The notes under the pieces were generated by a model. That model had not been told where the DNA came from, made no database searches, and saw only the letters and a list, made by a program, of their open reading frames with translations. Of a stretch of DNA of 64,000 nucleotides, positions 1-12,400 are shown in pieces. This DNA is from Spirometra erinaceieuropaei (taxonomy: Eukaryota; Platyhelminthes; Cestoda; Diphyllobothriidea; Diphyllobothriidae). The stretch covers positions 43,616-107,615 of the forward strand of contig CACRXP010000670.1 in the NCBI GenBank assembly GCA_902702965.1, written 5' to 3'. Every line of letters starts with the position of its first letter. Positions within the stretch are counted from its first letter, which is position 1. The position numbers were made by a program, and so were the translations under genes.

Positions 1-2972
1 TAAATCCAGAAAAAATCAGGCGCAACAACAGCGCAGCTGACAAGGCATAGTATCTCGCCAAATTCTGCAATCATGTCGGTCCTAAACTTCTGGAGTAGTC
101 GCTATCTCTGCCCCAAAAATATGAATACATGAACGAACGCCATTGGCTTTCAATAATTCAAAGTCTGCAAGTGGTTACAATCCACACGCGTCTCGGTTCG
201 TTCCTAAAATTGCTTTCGCCAGTAACCACCAGTATATTTCGCAGTGTCACACACCCCCAGTTAGGTAAATACGACCATGGTGCAATATAATTCGATATTA
301 AGGCCTGACACAGAAACCCGCCCAAGTGTCATATGCATATCATTTTGAACAGGCGAGCGAACATGCAGAATCACAGTAACTCCGATCTATTGACGATAAA
401 TGCAGTTGTAGATTTAGAGGTTCTTTCGGTGCGAAAGCCGTGGAGTCCTTTGTGGAAAAAACAATAGCCAGTGTTGACGCTCGCGTGCGCAGCGAACTGA
501 TTCGACAATTAGCAGCTGGTGCATATGGAGTGGACTTACTCCTAAGAGGAACTTAGTATGATGTCTTTACTGTCGTCCGTACTCACCAGACGACAGAAGG
601 TGAGCAACATAATCCCTAATTGGACAGCTTCTGGCAACAAAAGAATACATGCTCTCAGGGTTCAGCTGACGAAATATCTCGGCTACCAGAGAAGCAAGAC
701 TCTTAAAAATGTCCTTTGAAAAAATTGAAGGACTTAAGTTAGAAACGGTGAGAAAGCTAAATTCATAGTCAACAAAGTATACGGTAGTTAAATTGAATTT
801 GAAATACCTCAAACCCCAACCCGTCATTCACCACGTATTTGTAAACCAAAGTTGGCTGGTGTCTATTGAATCGATTGAAGTTCATATTCGCTCGTACACA
901 CTAGGGACCGCGGAGTATAGAATCCCAAGTAACCTGGTGCATACTTCTTAATTTATTTGCACTTATGTGTTGCAAACCATACCTACAGCCTTTTGGCAGA
1001 TATCTGATGCGTTGCTATTTATACCACTAACGTGCGCAGCTAGACTTATCTGAGGTCTGGTTGGTCTGATGGCACCAAATCACAGAAACCCCCTTTCAGA
1101 AGAGGTCTAGTCCTATTTTGCATTATTGTTTGACATGACTTACCAATTGCACACCGGTGGTGGCCTTAACGTAACTGCGAGAGAATGATTCCTCAACAAA
1201 CTTGTCACGAAATAAATCGAGGAACGTTCGCCAAGAACGGACGTGCGAAGGCTCAGAAGAAGGAGCTATTTCTCACATTGCCATTCGGGGGACCCGGCCA
1301 GTAGACTTCTACGACCTCGCTCAAACTCTGCTACTGCACACACGTATCGAGCCACCATGAAAAGTCTAGTCTTCTCAAATGTCCCTTCCCTTTGCCTTGC
1401 AGGCAAGGACGACCTGTCCTTTCAGGCTTCTTCAGTGTACAGCAAAGCCTTCATTTGCTTCTGTAGGCAGGTTATCTTGGCCGGACAACTAGGCGTCTAC
1501 TCGAGCGGATTAGAGAACACCACCCCGTTTGGCTGGATAAGAGTACAGAAAATGTCCGTCTGTAGCGCAAGTGTGGCTGACTTTGTGGATAAAGAATACT
1601 TGCGACAGCAGAGCCAGTGGCCATGCGGTTACCCAACCCGACCTTGTGCTCACAGGGGACGTTTAACACGTCTTCAGACTGTCCTCGTCCAAGTTGAGTC
1701 CAAAATGTTTGTTCCTGCATCCTGTCACAATGCGTTACAGGAACTAAATACAAGCATAACTCACTGGCAGATTCTCCCCCCTTTATTCCCTCTTCATGTT
1801 CCTGAAAAAGCTAGACTCGGTTGACCAAGTTATTCTAACATGTCCGGATGCCCTCAACAGCCTCCCTCATGACTACTGTTCATTGACTGGTTTCGTCTTC
1901 TGCTGTTTTACCACAATTTACCTATAGAACTGTACAAACCTAGCAAAGAATAATCAAAAACATATATGCGCCGATTTTGGCTTTTTCAATGATTACATGG
2001 ATATCATTGCAGATGTGCTTGTTAAATGCTAAAAGTACACCTCCGTAAAAATGGCTGAAGGCAAAGTACTCTTACGGCAGGGGGTGTAAGCATATTTTTA
2101 TGGTACGCAGTCGTAGTTTATATTGTAAGAAACGTCATTGCATTATAATTTCAAGATTATCAATCATTAAGCAAAATTTAAAAAGTATTTCTTTGGCTCC
2201 ATCTTTTTCTTGGTTTCCTGTTTTCTTACGGATTGCGGTCATTTGAGTCTGAAATTTCGTCATGACCGTGTTTACCGGTTCTGGCTTCTTGGCAAGTGCA
2301 CCTGAATGAAATCAAAGAGGAAAAACTATCAGTAACTGTCCGTCTCAAATATGGTCAAATTTAAACTGATAATAATGCATGCAGCGGGAAGCAAATAATA
2401 ATAATAATGAAAATAATAATCGGAAACATTTTAACATGTATATCGAAGTCACACCCCTCTGTAGAAGTATTAATCTTCCGGAATCAGTGTTATATGGACT
2501 GAGAACTCAAAAGGGACGGAACTATTTACTAAATAAACGCTAGAAATGGTTCCCGATACAGACTAGCATCTGAAGATGTCTGTGGAGTTGTGGTGAAGCA
2601 CTTGTGGATGTATGAGCACTCCGATGCCGAACCAGAGGCAGACGTGGGCCTAGAATTTAGGGTACTTGTGATCGCAGGCAGATGTAGTGCAAAGCGTAAG
2701 GCTACTCAGCGCCGTACATACCACGAATGCTCATAGATCACTATGGTACGGTGAGTTACAATGAAGCAAAAAGATACTTTTCGTCGGCGAATTTGTCGGT
2801 CCGGGCGACATTCCATCCCTGGATGCACAATCAGGAATGCACCCGAATATGAATAATTTACTAAGTATACGAACTTTCATCAAATCTCTTCCGCTATGAA
2901 AAGTCTACAGGGAAGGCAGCGGAAATCCTCGCTTAGGTTGCAAAAGGCAAGATAGAATGCTGCTGAGTTGAC
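1..2972. other. Gene-free stretch, no feature recognised
   Basis: No open frame here shows a family motif or exon-like pairing of splice sites. The longest frame (1243-1824, +, 193 codons) has no recognisable domain, is overlapped by an antisense frame, and looks like chance. Short AAT-rich microsatellite sequence occurs near 2395-2420. Probably intergenic sequence or decayed repeats. Confidence 0.5.
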
Positions 2973-3215
2973 AGTTCGACTGTCGATCGCGATGATATCC
3001 ACCGTGTGCTCCACAGCAGGATAAGGACAGAAACGATGACATAGTTTATACGGGTAGTAGACTTGCGCGACATCTACCGCACTCTCTCCTCCTTCCCCAT
3101 CTGGGTCCGTTGGCAAGACCTAATGAAGAAGACTGGAAGTGGGAGGGGCGCAGGTGGCTCACGCGGTCAGAGCCATCCCTGGGCGTGCTACCACACCCGG
3201 CACTGTCAAGTTATT
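2973..3215 (+). repeat. Dispersed repeat family R1, copy 1
   Basis: Shares an ordered series of blocks with copies at 26565-26845 and 61049-61300: a GTTCGAC-like start, then GATATCCACCGTGTGC, a CTACCGCACTC block, a CATCTGGGTCCG-like block and a GGCGCAGGTGG-like block. Copies are diverged but colinear and all on the plus strand. The antisense frames MPTDPDGEGGESAVDVAQ here and TPGPGGERASAVDAAQ in copy 3 are translations of the repeat, not genes. The class is unknown; a non-autonomous element is likely. Confidence 0.6.
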
Positions 3216-4162
3216 ACAGTCAGCGCATGCTACCACGACTACGACGGAGCATTCGAGTTAAACAGAGAAGGACTAGGGCTATTGCATTTAGTTACGTGAT
3301 CAATTTTTTCGACTACTTGCATCTGCCGATGTCTCACTGTCATACTGTTTCCATCAAATTCATTTTCTAACTGCAGTCATGAAAGTGATACCTACAGAAA
3401 GGTGGGGTTTTCTGTAAATTAGTCGGGTCAGCCAAGACGATCTGCATGTTTTCGAATTTTATATGCGACTCAAGATTGCAGTGCCAGCTAGACCGGACGA
3501 TCTAACTTCCTACCACGCCCGATTCACAGGCCACTGTTTTTTCTAATCCCACTGGGATATTTTTGCTCTCCATTATCCACTTTGCGATATCTTGTATCGT
3601 TGTGAAGGACAATACCAAGAACACAGCAGCAGATCTCTTATTTATGTGGGTCTACAGTTTAAAAAAACAGAGGGCTACGGACTAGGCGAGGGGAAACTAA
3701 CTTTTGAACAAGCAGTCACAGCGGCAACGAGTTGCTGACAGCAATGCTGCAAAAAAGCCCCAAGGAGGCTACTCGACAACCGATGAAAGAATTAAATGTC
3801 AAATTCACAGTAACATCAATGTATTACACACTAGGCAGGCAGTAGGTCCGTAGCGGCCCCGCTATCGACGTCTGCCAGCGTACTGGGTCTGGCATATGTC
3901 TACACGTCGGTGTCAACGGTAGTTCGCACGTCTGGCATGGCGAGGCTCTGTGTGCTGTCTCCGTGACAGCCCATCACTGACGCCGCGGGGCACTGTATGA
4001 CGTCTAGTCAGTCGCAGCCAATCAAAACTGCCCAGTAAACTGCAGGTCTGATGCGGACAGGCTCCCATTCAAGAAATTCCGATGCTTGCCCTAGCCGCTG
4101 GTAATCTGCTCCAGCAGCACATTCTTCGCCCATTCAGTACAAAACTCAACTATTCTTACGAA

Positions 4163-4345
4163 TGAAGGCGAAATTTCGAGTTCCAGGTGTATGCATAAGT
4201 GAAGAAGAAGAGTCGAGCACCGGAACACTTCGTTTATTATCCTGAGCTTTCAGACTCGTACAGGAGTCTGAAAGCTCAGGATAATAAACGAAGTGTTCCG
4301 GTGCTCGACTCTTCTTCTTCACTCAACTATTCTTCTACTTGCTTC
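4163..4345. repeat. Hairpin element H1, perfect inverted repeat
   Basis: Arms 4199-4257 and 4264-4322 are exact reverse complements (59 bp each) around a 6-base loop GTACAG. The flank just left of the arm (GTTCCAGGTGTATGCATAAG) recurs at 15.6 kb beside a diverged version of the same hairpin, so this is a repeat family and not a chance palindrome. No coding capacity. The perfect arms suggest recent formation, gene conversion between arms, or an assembly fold-back. Confidence 0.85.
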
Positions 4346-5141
4346 TATCCGTACTTTCTACGACGACCTGACTTGAGGAATACGGTGGTTAGCGTCTCTC
4401 CGTGACTTTAGTTGTCACGGCAGGTCTACCATTGTTCTTGGTTGTTTATCCGTTGCGTCAGGTGGACGATTAACTGTGCTACAGATTTAGAGTTTCCAAC
4501 TGGCCTGGTGAATACCTGGAACAGACGTACTGACAGTTTACAAACAATTGTTTGATGGCTAATTGATATAGTTTTCCATTTCGATTAAGATGCCGGAAAA
4601 TGTCAATGCATGGACATATGAGAGTTGTGTTTACTTCCCAGCTGCAATTCGCGGGAGCATCACACATACAAAGGCGAGTGGCGAAGAATTGTGCTGGCCT
4701 ACTTAGTGCGTCAAACGATATTTAACAAAAGAAAAACACATACAGCTATTTAGCGTCGTTTTCCACTCAGAAGGCAAGCTTGAGGGGGGAGCTAAACCTT
4801 TTGTTATATTTAAACTTGCGCTCAGAGAAAGGGCGATCGTCAGATTAGATATATTCAAAAGGCAATTTGGCGAGCATACGTCTGCTTTTGATAAATTCTC
4901 TTCAGGCCTGTGCATTTATATGGCTATTTAAGTAACGAATTAAAGGATACGAGCAAGTAGATAATTATGCTGTAGCTCGGGTTTGGGGAGGGGAGGAGAG
5001 GGGGAGAGTGAAACGCCACAATTCCAGTCAGCGCCAGGAAGAAGATGGGTCCCGGTGAAGGCAATTATGTGCGGGTGGCTGGCTTGGTGACTTTGGCAAC
5101 TGTGGGACCTGTATGAAGTTCTTCTGTGTACATAGGACCGG

Positions 5142-6194
5142 TCAGCGTAGCGTGATTGCAGCCGCCTCTGCCGTAACCAACAAGCGCTGCCCGAGTGGTT
5201 TTAGATAGCTTGACGGGACCTTGTAAATCACTCCGAAGGCCTTTCTGGCGTCTATATCGTGGTCTGCGTCTACCATGTGCGCCAGGATCGAGCTGTTGAT
5301 GTTCTTTATTTGACCCTTTCCTAGCCATGCTGGAAGGTGTTCTTTTATTCTTTTGGATAAACGCCGGCTCGTGCGACCAATATATTCCGCCCCACAGGAG
5401 CATGTGAAGGAGTAAATATACACAGAGGTGGTCTGAGCTGGTAGTTTGTCCTTGCCCTCTCCGTATAGGATGGTACTGGTGGAGAACAGTACACGGGTGT
5501 CAGTTGCTGGAAAAGTTTGTGATACAGCGTGAGTTAGGCGTCTTCTTAAAAGTTCACTTGGTGCATCCCCTTGAAATGGGACCCTGATGAAGATCCTTTT
5601 CTTACCTGACGTCAGCATCGGGGGCTTTTGTGGCCTTTCGGCCATATTCTTAGAAATGAATCGATCAGGATACCCGTTCTGGCGAAAAGAGCTTTCGGTG
5701 ATCTTAAGCTCTTTCTGAACGCTATCAGCTGAGCAGATTCTTCTCACTTTTTCTGTCAGACAGCGGACTAAATTGCGTCTAACGTTTAGCTGTTCGAAAC
5801 TCCCAAAATGAGTCTATTGTCCGGACCACGTTTTCCTACGATAGACGCTACGTCGAATGCTGCCGTCAGGCCTTCTACTCAGAAGCACATCCAAAAAGGG
5901 ACGTGGACCGGACTGTTCTTCCAGAGTGAATTTTATTGATGGGTACGCCTGATTTATTTCATCCAGTGGAATTGAGATGTCACATTGTGTCGGTGCAATT
6001 GAGAATATATCGTCCACGTACCGCCCATAGTATCTTAAACCGTTGATCTGGTGACGTAGTTGGAAAGCTTCTAACTTCCCCATGAATATATTCGCCAAAA
6101 GCGGGCCAAGGGGCGAGCCCATAGCCACGCCATCCATCTGCTTATATGTTGATACATATGTTAGGTATATTCGTTTTAAAAGGGTCAGCTGCAT
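5142..6194 (-). mobile_element. Penelope-like element, RT plus GIY-YIG, one stop
   Basis: Minus-strand reading gives one continuous frame broken by a single in-frame TAG at 5816-5814. The upstream part (6194-5817) carries reverse transcriptase motifs: QMDGVAMGSPLGPLLANIFM, the catalytic YVDD box (YGRYVDDIF) and a FLDVLLSRRPDGS block. After the stop the same frame gives the linker NGYPDRFISKN and a GIY-YIG endonuclease-like domain (CSCGAEYIGRTSRRLSKRIKEH). RT followed by GIY-YIG is the hallmark of PLEs. The 5' half of the RT is missing, so the copy is 5' truncated and pseudogenised. It begins about 30 bp downstream of the DZIP1 stop codon in the same orientation, so it probably sits in that gene's 3' UTR or just beyond it. 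It differs in sequence from the PLE at 50.2 kb. Confidence 0.88.
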
Positions 6195-6223
6195 TTTTTC
6201 GTAGAATACAGCCAGTATAGTGA

Positions 6224-6465
6224 TTAAGAAATAATGAGGATGCCTACTGGCTGGCCAGAAAGAGGGGCGGTCTGTGGCGTACGCCCTTTGCTAGTTGTCG
6301 GGCGAACTGGAGCCTCATAGGCTGGCGGGCGACTAGGCGTCATGGAACCGGAACTGGTTGTTGAGACGCCCACAGGCGGGGTGTCGAAAGCCAGCGACGC
6401 GCTGGTATCACCACCTTCCGCAGGGTTCAGCGATGAAACACTGACAACCTCGTCGTCCTCATCTT
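6224..6465 (-). CDS. DZIP1: DZIP1 terminal exon with stop codon
   Basis: Acceptor GTTTTTCCTAG, phase 1, so the split codon is G|AA (Glu). It encodes a run of acidic residues (EDEDDEVVSVSSLNPAEGGD), then Pro/Ser/Thr-rich sequence, and stops with TAA at 6226-6224. A weak alternative donor (CCA|GTAGGC, just before the last nine codons) would make this an internal exon. The PLE begins about 30 bp downstream, so the original 3' end may have been altered by insertion. Confidence 0.65.
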
Positions 6466-9400
6466 CTAGGAAAAACATCAAATAACAGGAAGAATTGGTC
6501 CAAAATTCCCTCGATTACGGAAAAGGTCATTGCAGCCATAATAAATTATGTAATGGGGCAGAATAGGACAGTTTTTTGGGGGTAGGAAAGTAGGAGTGAA
6601 CTGTTCACACGTGAATTGGCTGCAAGGATACACCGACATTATTTTCTTTAACTCCTCAGCACATGCTCGCGCAGCGTGTATCCCGCGACCGTTAAGTTGC
6701 TCGTGAATGGATCGGACAACGAATCATATCAGGGCTTCGGGAATTATGAAGTCCGCGCATAAGCACTGCTCTGTCTGATACCAGTTGCTAAGGCACCACT
6801 GATTAATAAGCATACTAAAGAAAACGCTGTTTTCCTTATTTCTGATTTCGGACCTAATCAACATTTTGAAGTGCAGCCGATTGTACTGGATAGCCTCTAA
6901 GTCTGTTGACTCTGGTGCGTAATATAGAACAGACAAAATGACTAAAGCCTTACGCATTCGACCAAGATAAGCCAACTGTCTTAAAGGATGGCAGTTGGAA
7001 GACACTACAGTTTTCAACTTCGGTGATTTTGGCGGCAAAATAAACGATAGAGTTCCTATAAGGCTGTGCACATCAGATGAACTAGAAGTCCCAATTACCG
7101 CTCTCAATCTCAGCAGTTGAGAGGGACAATCATGACGATTGGCAGCCACCGCTGTGTCCACGGACAGCGAGTTCTCATCCTCCCGGTAGGGTTGGGTCTA
7201 CGCAAACGCATGCAGAAAGTGGCTGTACATTATGAGAATCGAGTGAAAAGAGGGTAAACCAACACCAATTCTGAAATGAATTCCGTCAGACACCGATCAA
7301 GGCACCTCGCAGTACATTAAAATCCGACATGATTAGGGGAGTTGCATTAATTACACCTAACAACGTGCACTAAGATCCGATATCCACATACATTCCAGCG
7401 TTCCTCATCCCCTAAAGATGAGGAAGGAAATTAACGAACCGAAATGTGCTTTTACTTACGTCTCAGAAACTTTTCTAAGCTCACATTCTTGGCTTGTGAG
7501 GAGATAATTTACTAAATCTTCCATTAAGACACACTGTAGGGACGAGGATGGGAGAAAGGGAGAATAGAAATATCTGTACTCCTTATTTGCAGCCAGTCGT
7601 TACCCTTGATCCTTAACACGCAAGTGCCAAAAGAGACCTAGCTGTGAGGGCTCGAACGGTGAGTAATCGAATTTCAGGTTCATAATCTTGCATACGAAGG
7701 ATGTTTCTGAGGAGACAGGAAAAATTCTGAAACGTGTTTGGATTGGAGTAGACCAAGACCAGAATTCACCATCAGACAGAAGAGAATGAGGCCCAAAATC
7801 TCGCTGTCAGTGATAAAACAATCAGCAGTGGTCTACGGTCTGCCATGTCAAAACTGCGATGCGCGACATGCTAGTGAATCTGGCAATAGTTTCGAAATAA
7901 AACTGCATGAACCCTTAGCTTGCGATAAACTGCAAGGATAAACTGACATGGTGTACGGTCACGTACAACGGGGCAAGCACAATTTCACCACGGATAAAGC
8001 TAAGGATCTTGGCTGAGCCAATAAAAAGATTACCGGACTGGCGATCTAAAGTTGATCTCGTACTAGCCCACTTAACTGCGTTACGGACCTGTGACCCACC
8101 TACCATGCGCTAGGCGCAAATCGCGATTTAGTTCACGTATGGTTAAGGGAAAAAGTCAGTAAATCCACGCAGATCCAATGGCCGACGCCAGCAGAGGAGA
8201 GAGGAGGAACTAGCTAGAGGTCACGTAAGTAGCATAGAACGCCGGTCGACGTGCGCACCAAAGTCACTTGTCCCCAAGAACGCATTTGAATTCAACCGGT
8301 ATTTTTGGGATGACTGCCTTTCAATATCGCTTGTGTTACGGAGTTCACTAGTTCCGTTGCGCCCTGGGATTCTCACTCCAGCCCAATGAGCAGCAGCACA
8401 GCGGCGCATAATACAGGCAGAATAACAGTGTCGACAAAGGCAAGGGAGGCTGGAATGACTGCTAAGGTGAAGGCAGACGTGAAAACTTTACCTCCTTTGG
8501 AGTTATTATTGCGGCCAAACGGTGGTCGACTCGATCCAGGCACAGATGAGCTGCGAACTTTGGGGGTTTGGTTTGTCTTCTGTATTTGAATTGCATTTGT
8601 GTCTTCAATGTCGTCCAGCAAGTTGGTGAGATCGTCGACTACTAAATCCTCCAACTGTGACTTTGATGGTGTTTTCTGCTCCAGCGAAGCGCCGCCTGTC
8701 CTGGATGCAGAACCGATGTGAGGTCTAGAGAGAATGGAGAGGAATAGAAATTAAGGCGGCTGACATAGTTAACGGGTTTCTGTTCTTCAGACAGAAAAAT
8801 GTCTGTCAATGTCCTTTCCACAATCCATCGGTGAAATGACAGAAAACTATGACGACACTCGAGGCGTCTGACTATTTCTGTTAACCAGCATGGGCCTCTC
8901 AATCCAGCTCTCTTTTTTAAATCTGGACTTTAAAGGGTGACCAGAATAAAATTGACAAACAGAGCGAACTTATGCGAACACATCTTACCCAGCATTGACA
9001 TCTTCGTCCGATGCACTGTCCCAGTCTTCACTGTCTTCTAGAATGGTTGGTTTAGCCAACACAAGTTGTGCCGACTCTGACTTGGGAGCTGATTGCAGGA
9101 CAGTTAGCTTGAAAGGCTCGGCTGCAGTTGGCGGGGCAGTCCCCTCGCGGGTCACGAGCGTTGGTGCGTCCTGCGAGAGATGACGGTCACCACGGCCAGT
9201 ACCTAAGCGACGCATTGCTGATGGCGTTGTCGGTTCTGCAACGTCAACGCCCATCTCCTCGCCCTCCAGACTAATCTCTCTAATGTCCTGTTGACTAGTC
9301 GTCCTCAGATTTCTGTCAAAGGAATGATTCTTGTTGAAAATAAAACTGCACAGGGACTATTCGAATTTGGCCGTTATCTGACTTCACTGTTCTGTACAAA

Positions 9401-12400
9401 AAGAGCTGCTATGCCGATACAAGATTTCTAAGGAGATCCGCCGACAGAGAGGCGTGGGACCCTATAAAAAGCTAACTCGTTTCGACGTTTAGGCAGTACT
9501 GCTTTGCATGATGAGAAAACCAGTAATTTCTTACGTGAGGTTCACGGGGATTGTCCATGCATTCGTGAACTTCAAACGACCGTGTGCTTCACACTGTTAG
9601 ATGTCTAGTAAATAAACACCTTCGATTTCTGGGAGAGTATTTTGTCGTTTTTCATCCTTTTTACGAATGACTCTCTAGATTCATCTCTTCCAGGTGACTA
9701 GTTCGAAAGAGCAGAGAGTTGTACGGATACTCCGCAGATGTACATGATAAACGATTTGAGTTCATAGAAGTTCCTGAGGAGAATGCGCAAGCCAGCGTTC
9801 TTGCACAAGGATTATTCTGAGGGCCAGATAAGAAAAAGCTCTTAGGCAGCGTTTCGCTAGAAAGACACAAACTGGCTTATCCAATTCGTATTGAAATTAC
9901 CATGCTGGCTAACAACGCTACTATTAGCATTATTTTCCAAGCGCGATGTGACACTAGATGGATCAAGCTGGAGCTCAACGCAGCACTCCTACTTTGTAGG
10001 TCAGTGATCTAATGGCATCTGAGAGTCAGGCTGGCAGAGGAAGGGGAGGCAGGGCGTTTGAATAACTTATTAAATGTTGAAATGGCAGGATAATTCCGCT
10101 GCTTGCAGCTAACCACCTAATGCACACCACCATCGCTTACCGTTCGCTTCGTGAGCCACTGGGGTGTTCAGAAACCTCCTCAAAGAGTGAGAAAGTTGAC
10201 TGCGTATGCGTGCTCTCGTTCAGTCCGTTCATCATGTCTCTCGGGGCCACCGCACGATCCATCGCTATGGTAGCCGTGCTGCCATCTCGTTGCGGTCGGC
10301 TGGTCCGCAACTGGGACATTCCGACTGTGGACGTGTGGGGCGAAGCTGAGGGCTGTTTCGGCTGAGAAGAACTGACTCGTGTGATGTCGTTGCCCATTTC
10401 CGGCTCAGCAACAGCTAAGGTACTGCTATTGGGAGTGGTGGAACTCATACGGGGTTTCTTTGACTGATTAGGTGTGGACATCGACTTTCCAAGATTTTCG
10501 CGGTCACGTTTGGAATGCAAAGCAATTCGGGCCATTCGGTCGACTTGCTGGGCAATAGACTACAAAGTGAAACAATGGAGGGTTATCGAGAAAAAAAGGA
10601 GACACGAAAGACTTTCAGTCACTGTCACAACCTAGAGCTCAGGCGATCACTTTGTCCGAAGTAGAGTTTGCATATACATAGAGCAAAGCCTCTGAGACAT
10701 TGGACGGCCAATAAGATTAACGTCACACTTAGATTTTTGTAGGTCGGTTATTCGTCTTGACGCTATTTCTTGAAAAAACCTCAATACCACATTGGCAACA
10801 TAAAACGAATTATTCAAAATCTACCAAAACATCTATGAATAAAGCGAAGGCCCTCCGAGGTAATTATAACTCTCTACCATTACCAGCATAACACCCACGG
10901 TTATTCGTCTCACAGAAGACGACGAAGAAACCTCACCACTGTGACGATAATACTACTCTTTCGAGTTTTGGAACTCGTAGAAGAGCTAATCACTGGAAAA
11001 ATGGAAAGTACCAGCGAATATGCAGCATTTATGGTCCCCATCAGCCGCCAGTGGGAAGGGTAGAAGCCGGCTGCAGGCGGACTCGTAGGGTTTACATGCG
11101 GGCGAAAGGTCAGTGTTGCTGGTCAGTGAGTCCTCAATGGAGTTCGGGCCTTCAGTAGCCTCCGGCCTTTCTTGCTGGTGGCTCGGCCGATCGTCATCGC
11201 TCCTGCAAAGTTCAAGTCATGAGCAGAACGCAGGGCATGCACGGTTGTTTGTGATAAGGCCTAGTTCCCAGCCCCCGCACAGTCCGCTGGAGTTCGCAAA
11301 ACCGCGGATGCCAGTCTTGGTCCAGTTTATCAGTGTTCTTAAAAGGGAACCTATGAAACTGAATCTGATAGTCAAGGCCAGACCACGCATAGAACTGTAG
11401 TTGGCATTTGGTACGCAGGGCTTGACCGGGCACTAACACCTCAAGTATGTAAGTAGCACTGACACCTAAACCTGTGCAAAGAAGTGCCGTTGCTTCGAAA
11501 AATATTTTGATGGAAGACAGAGAATGCACGACTTAGGAGAGTTAGGGACTTCAGTGGTCCGAGGAAGAATGCGTAAGCAGCGGTCGGATTACCTCGACTG
11601 ACTGCCAACACCTTCGAAACGGATCACGAGTCTAAATTCGGGGAGCCAAGAATATAATCTCCCACGCCGGAACAAAGACTTGGCAGGAATTGATTGGAAC
11701 CTGGTCTCGGATTGGAACTCAGTCACTCAATGTTTCGATTTGGCGACGGAATACAGAGCACTACGCAGCCACCTCCATACATGAGTTACTTATCGTTGTT
11801 TGGCAAATAACCCCTATAACTGTCGCCCGTTCTGCTGTTGCTTTTGTCTCTGAGGATGCACTTTTGCACGAATTCGAAAGCTAGGACAAAAACTGGGGCT
11901 CCGCTTCTCGATCAGCCTTCTGCTTCCCTACTCACCAATAATTCAGTTTGACTCTAGAACTGAGAGTCCACAGTCTGTGCGACCCGTCTCAATGTGACGA
12001 GCAATCATTGTCCAAGATGTTTTACCGACAAAGACAAGAAAAGTGGTATTGGCATTTCTGGTTTATTCTCAGTCATCAGCCAGAGATACGCCAACTCCAC
12101 TGTTTTCCAATTTAAAGAAAGATTTTTTCTACTAACTACACTGAAGGGTTTTGAACTAAACTAACTAAACATTTACGACATAAACACGGTCAAAGTTAGC
12201 TTGAATGAACAGTTGGTCAAGCTATGGGCAAGGTAATCGCATGGAGCTTTTATAAAATTAAGTACGCCAAGTTTTCTAAACTTCGTCGATTACAAATACG
12301 CTAGGACTTGCTGATGAGATCTATGTCTGAGGTCCAAAACGTCATTATCATTATCCCGTCTAAAACAGTTAGTAGTAATTTAAACCTGTTAGCCTATTTA

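Noticed and set aside
1243..1824. 193-codon plus frame
   Set aside because: No family motif, an overlapping antisense frame, and no splice or promoter context; most likely chance.
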